The notes under the pieces were generated by a model. The model ran no database searches and was not told the DNA's origin. It saw nothing but the letters and a program-made list of their open reading frames with translations. 9,469 nucleotides of DNA from an uncultured delta proteobacterium. Lineage in GTDB: Bacteria > Myxococcota_A > Bradymonadia > REDH01. The position numbers and the translations under genes were made by a program. The stretch covers positions 1-9,469 of the forward strand of contig CAIWGR010000538.1 in the NCBI GenBank assembly GCA_903912275.1, written 5' to 3'. Below are positions 7,134 to 9,469 of the stretch, one piece after another (the first letter of the stretch is position 1; every line of letters starts with the position of its first letter).

Positions 7134-7814
7134 TCAGTCGCGAGGAAGCAAGAGAGGTCCGATGGTCCGGCCGAAGGCGTCGGGCTGGTGTGACTGCACC
7201 CAGACACGGCCGCGACCATTGAACCGGCAAACGAGCCCCTCGCCGCCGAGGAAGCTGCCGATGAAGCTGCTGGAGGCCTTGGTCATCTGGAAGGCGAGCG
7301 TCTCTTCGAAGGCGACGATGTGGCCGGTGTCGACCACGTAGGAGCCGTCAACATCGATGGGGTAGATGGCCCCGAAGCTGTTGAAGAGCAGGTCGCCTGT
7401 GCCTGTGCACTTCACCCAGAACATCGACTCGCCGCTGAAGAGCGCATTGCCGAGCCCTGCGAAGGTGGTGTCGATCTCGATGCCGGCGCTCGAGGCGAGC
7501 CAGCTGCTCCCCTGCACCACCACCGTGCCGCCGCGGAGGGCGTGGTGGTAGACGTCGGCGAGCTGCGACGGAGCGATGTAGACAGAGCCGCCTTCGACGC
7601 TGCTGGTAAAGTGGTTGAGAAAGAAGTTCTCGCCCGAGAAGACGCGACGGATGCCCGCCATCATGCCGCCGCCGCGGCTCTTGGAGGTTGTCTCCACAAC
7701 GACCTGCGGCGTCATCGCCACCATCGAGCCAACTTCGCAGGTCACCGATTCTCCGGCGCCGAGCGTAACCTTCGCGACGGTCGAGGCCGTCCTGCACAAC
7801 AATTCAATCTGCAT
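7134..7814 (-). CDS. AIM24/TIGR00266-family protein, copy 2
   Basis: A 226-residue protein of the same family as its two neighbours. The start at 7812-7814 follows a near-perfect AGGAGG (plus-strand 7819-7824), the strongest ribosome site in the operon. Landmarks are CEVGSMVAMTPQV (26-38), SGENFF (60-65), GTGDLLFNSFGAIYPIDV (138-155), VDTGHIVAFEETL (161-173) and GGEGLVCRFNGRGRVWVQ (190-207). By eye it is closest to copy 1, especially across the GDLxFNSFGA block and the GRGRVW block, and more distant from copy 3. There are no transmembrane segments. The intervals to its neighbours are 24 and 20 bases, consistent with one mRNA and possibly with assembly of the three products into one complex. 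That last point is inference. Confidence 0.9.
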   Translation of the reverse strand: MQIELLCRTASTVAKVTLGAGESVTCEVGSMVAMTPQVVVETTSKSRGGGMMAGIRRVFSGENFFLNHFTSSVEGGSVYIAPSQLADVYHHALRGGTVVVQGSSWLASSAGIEIDTTFAGLGNALFSGESMFWVKCTGTGDLLFNSFGAIYPIDVDGSYVVDTGHIVAFEETLAFQMTKASSSFIGSFLGGEGLVCRFNGRGRVWVQSHQPDAFGRTIGPLLLPRD

Positions 7815-7838
7815 GCTCCCTCCTGCGGGACGGGCGAC

Positions 7839-8498
7839 TTAGAAAAGGAAGCGGTTGGTCCAGGTCGCGAGGCCGTCGAGGCTCCGCGTCTGCAGGTAGA
7901 TCCGGCCGGGTCCGCGCGCACGCATGACGATGCCCTCCTTGCTGAGCACCGAGGAGACGATGCCGCCGGCGAGCCCGCTCGCGAGCGAGACCGTCGTCTC
8001 GTAGGCGATGAGGTGACCTGAATCGATCGTCAGCTCCGAGGTCAGCTCGCGCGCCACAATGGAGCCGTAGCCGCCAATCCAGACAGTTCCTTGCCCGCCA
8101 ACCTTGAGCCGGAAGAATCCCTCGCCGCCGAAGATGGAGGCGAACCCCGCGAAACCGACACGCATCGTCACACCGGGCGTGCAGGCCACAAACGAGCCGC
8201 TCTCGAGGAACATCTCCGTGCCATTGAGCGCAATGGCAATCATGTCGCCAGGCGTCGACTGCGTAAGCATGACCTCTGCCGTCCCGGAGGTCGACGAAAT
8301 CTCATTCACGAAGAGACTCTCGCCGCCGAAGATCTTGCGGATGAGGGCGGTGAAGAAGCCCCCATTCCAGGTCGCATGCAGATTGGTGTTCGAGGTCATG
8401 GAGGCCATCGAACCCGACTCTGCGATGATGACCTCGCCCGGCGAGAGCTTCGCCCGGAGGTGGGCAAAGGAGGGGCGGTTACAGACTTCTACTTCCAT
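7839..8498 (-). CDS. AIM24/TIGR00266-family protein, copy 3 (most diverged)
   Basis: A 219-residue family member, the first AIM24 gene transcribed. The ATG at 8496-8498 has GGAG 6 bases upstream (plus-strand 8505-8508), inside a CTCCGGAG palindrome. Recognisable blocks are AESGSMASMTSN (26-37), GGESLFVNE (58-66), GGEGFFRLKVGGQGTVW (124-140), IDSGHLIAYETTV (158-170) and a final GPGRIYLQ (196-203). It differs from copies 1 and 2 at two otherwise shared places. The GDLxFNSFGA block is replaced by GTVWIGGYGSIVA, and the late GGE(A/G)xVC is replaced by SKEGIVM. It ends in TAA with a hydrophobic FLF C-terminus. These substitutions suggest a distinct role within a three-paralogue set. It starts 36 bases after the M48 gene stop. 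Confidence 0.88.
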   Translation of the reverse strand: MEVEVCNRPSFAHLRAKLSPGEVIIAESGSMASMTSNTNLHATWNGGFFTALIRKIFGGESLFVNEISSTSGTAEVMLTQSTPGDMIAIALNGTEMFLESGSFVACTPGVTMRVGFAGFASIFGGEGFFRLKVGGQGTVWIGGYGSIVARELTSELTIDSGHLIAYETTVSLASGLAGGIVSSVLSKEGIVMRARGPGRIYLQTRSLDGLATWTNRFLF

Positions 8499-8534
8499 GT
8501 CTCACTCCGGAGGGAGATGGTCGATGCGCAAAGA

Positions 8535-9469
8535 CTAGTCACCCTTCACCGCGGCCTTGGCCTCGGCAAAACCGTGCTTGAGGACTGCCGCTTTGCCACG
8601 CTCCGCCGACGGAATCAACGCCCGCAGTGCTGCGATGCGGCTGTCGTGGTCGGGGTGGGTGGAGATCCACTCCAGCCCTTTGGGGATCTCGGAGGCATCG
8701 AGCGACTTCAGCTTCTCGAAGAAGGCCGGCATCGCGGCAGGGTCGAACCCCGCTCTGGCGAGCAACTTCAGCCCCTCTGCATCGGCCTCCGACTCATGCT
8801 CACGGCTGTAGTTGGTGATGACCGCCAGCGTCGCACCCTGCGCCAGAATCGCTGCGATCCCAGAGACATCACCGAGGAGCAGCTGCAGGCCCGCTACCAC
8901 ACCGAGCGACCGGGCCATGTGGCGCAGGCCATGCCGCTTCGTCACATGGGAGATTTCATGCGCGAGCACTGCCGCAACCATGTCGGCGTTGTCGGCCCGC
9001 TTGAGCAGACCGGTCAGCAGCGCCATGCGGCCACCCGGCAGCGCGAAGGCGTTCACCTGGGGGTTCTCCACCACCGTAATCTTGAAGGCATACTCCCTGT
9101 CTTCCGGCGGCAGCGCGGCAACCAGTTTGTCGACCACCTCCTGTGCGAAGGCGGCGGCCCGCGGGTCGTCGACCGTCGGGCCGGTCCGACTGATCTCCAT
9201 CGCGGCGAGGTCGCCAAGCTGGGTATCGACCGACTTCGGCAGCGACGCCACCGCGCTGTCGACGCCGGCGCGCAGGGCGAGCGGGACGAGCCAGACGAGC
9301 CCTGCCAGCACCATCGCCCCGACAAGCCAGAGCCCGCGCCCACGGCGACGGTCACGGTCGAGGCCGGACATCACTGCGTCGTGGGCTGCCTCAACGGTCG
9401 CGCCGCCCCGCTCACGGACCGCCTCAAGGAAGCCCTTGGCCTCCGAGAAGATGACCCGTCCCTCGGACG
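8535..9469 (-). CDS. Membrane-anchored M48-family zinc metalloprotease (N-terminus beyond the window)
   Basis: Numbered from the first in-frame ATG (9369-9371), 278 residues are visible. The basic RDRRRGRG is followed by one hydrophobic helix (about 14-36), then a peptidase domain. Catalytic features are HEISH (138-142; H138 and H142 bind zinc, E139 is catalytic), and EHESEAD (191-197), where E193 is the expected third zinc ligand. Also present are NAFALPGGRMALLTGLL (107-123) and the C-terminal STHPDHDSRIAALR (237-250). These are hallmarks of Ste24/HtpX/BepA-type M48 peptidases, which degrade or mature membrane and envelope proteins. The positive-inside rule puts the catalytic domain outside the cytoplasm. 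The frame remains open upstream to base 9469 with coding-like G/C third positions, and the ATG lacks a well-spaced ribosome site, so the true start probably lies off-window. If not, the CDS is 8535-9371. No TPR repeats follow the protease domain, unlike BepA. It is first in line with three AIM24 genes. Confidence 0.9.
   Translation of the reverse strand, partial: SEGRVIFSEAKGFLEAVRERGGATVEAAHDAVMSGLDRDRRRGRGLWLVGAMVLAGLVWLVPLALRAGVDSAVASLPKSVDTQLGDLAAMEISRTGPTVDDPRAAAFAQEVVDKLVAALPPEDREYAFKITVVENPQVNAFALPGGRMALLTGLLKRADNADMVAAVLAHEISHVTKRHGLRHMARSLGVVAGLQLLLGDVSGIAAILAQGATLAVITNYSREHESEADAEGLKLLARAGFDPAAMPAFFEKLKSLDASEIPKGLEWISTHPDHDSRIAALRALIPSAERGKAAVLKHGFAEAKAAVKGD

Larger units (their letters stand above)
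6394..9469 (-). other. Presumptive operon: M48 protease – AIM24 x3
   Basis: Four same-strand genes are separated by 36, 24 and 20 bases. Each AIM24 gene has its own ribosome site and no hairpin intervenes. The promoter would lie beyond the right edge. The run ends in direct overlap with the convergent kinase stop codon, with no space for a dedicated terminator between the genes. Confidence 0.75.

Noticed and set aside
7114..7230. Longer AIM24 copy 1 start at 7230
   Set aside because: The extension would overlap the end of copy 2 and adds a stretch not typical of the family; the ATG at 7113 has its own ribosome site.
6394..8498. The AIM24 trio as a recent tandem duplication or mobile repeat
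   Set aside because: The copies are strongly diverged, share only scattered motifs at protein level, and no flanking repeats or transposase genes are present.

Overview
The window is uniformly GC-rich and carries compact, mostly abutting bacterial genes. The combination of a very large Ser/Thr kinase–STAND ATPase–TPR protein, strong G/C preference at third codon positions and GAGG/GGAG ribosome sites suggests a large-genome, GC-rich Gram-negative. The Myxococcota (former Deltaproteobacteria) are the most natural fit, but this is inference from gene content, because no rRNA or taxonomic marker is present. There are no tRNA or rRNA genes, CRISPR arrays, insertion sequences or prophage genes, and no stretch over 300 bases lacks a gene.

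Layout. (1) Bases 1-98, plus strand: the C-terminal tail of a protein entering from the left, overlapping by 29 bases the end of the next gene. (2) 70-1965, minus: a 631-residue polytopic membrane protein with a soluble C-terminal domain, possibly GT-C-like. (3) 2098-2724, plus: a small TehB-like SAM-dependent methyltransferase, transcribed divergently from a 132-base spacer and followed by a perfect hairpin. (4) about 2897-6397, plus: a PknK-like kinase / STAND NTPase / TPR signalling protein. (5) 6394-9469, minus: a four-gene presumptive operon transcribed right to left. It encodes a membrane-anchored M48 zinc metalloprotease, whose frame stays open to the window edge, then three consecutive AIM24/TIGR00266-family paralogues with gaps of 36, 24 and 20 bases.

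The kinase gene and the AIM24 operon converge so tightly that their stop codons overlap within one CTAG. How the genes work together: the M48 protease plus three AIM24 proteins looks like one envelope or membrane-maintenance unit. The kinase next door could be its sensor, but only adjacency supports that. The membrane protein and methyltransferase share a divergent control region, without any sequence evidence of a common pathway. The most interesting part is the M48–AIM24x3 cassette; its components belong to known families, while the joint function is not established by anything visible here.
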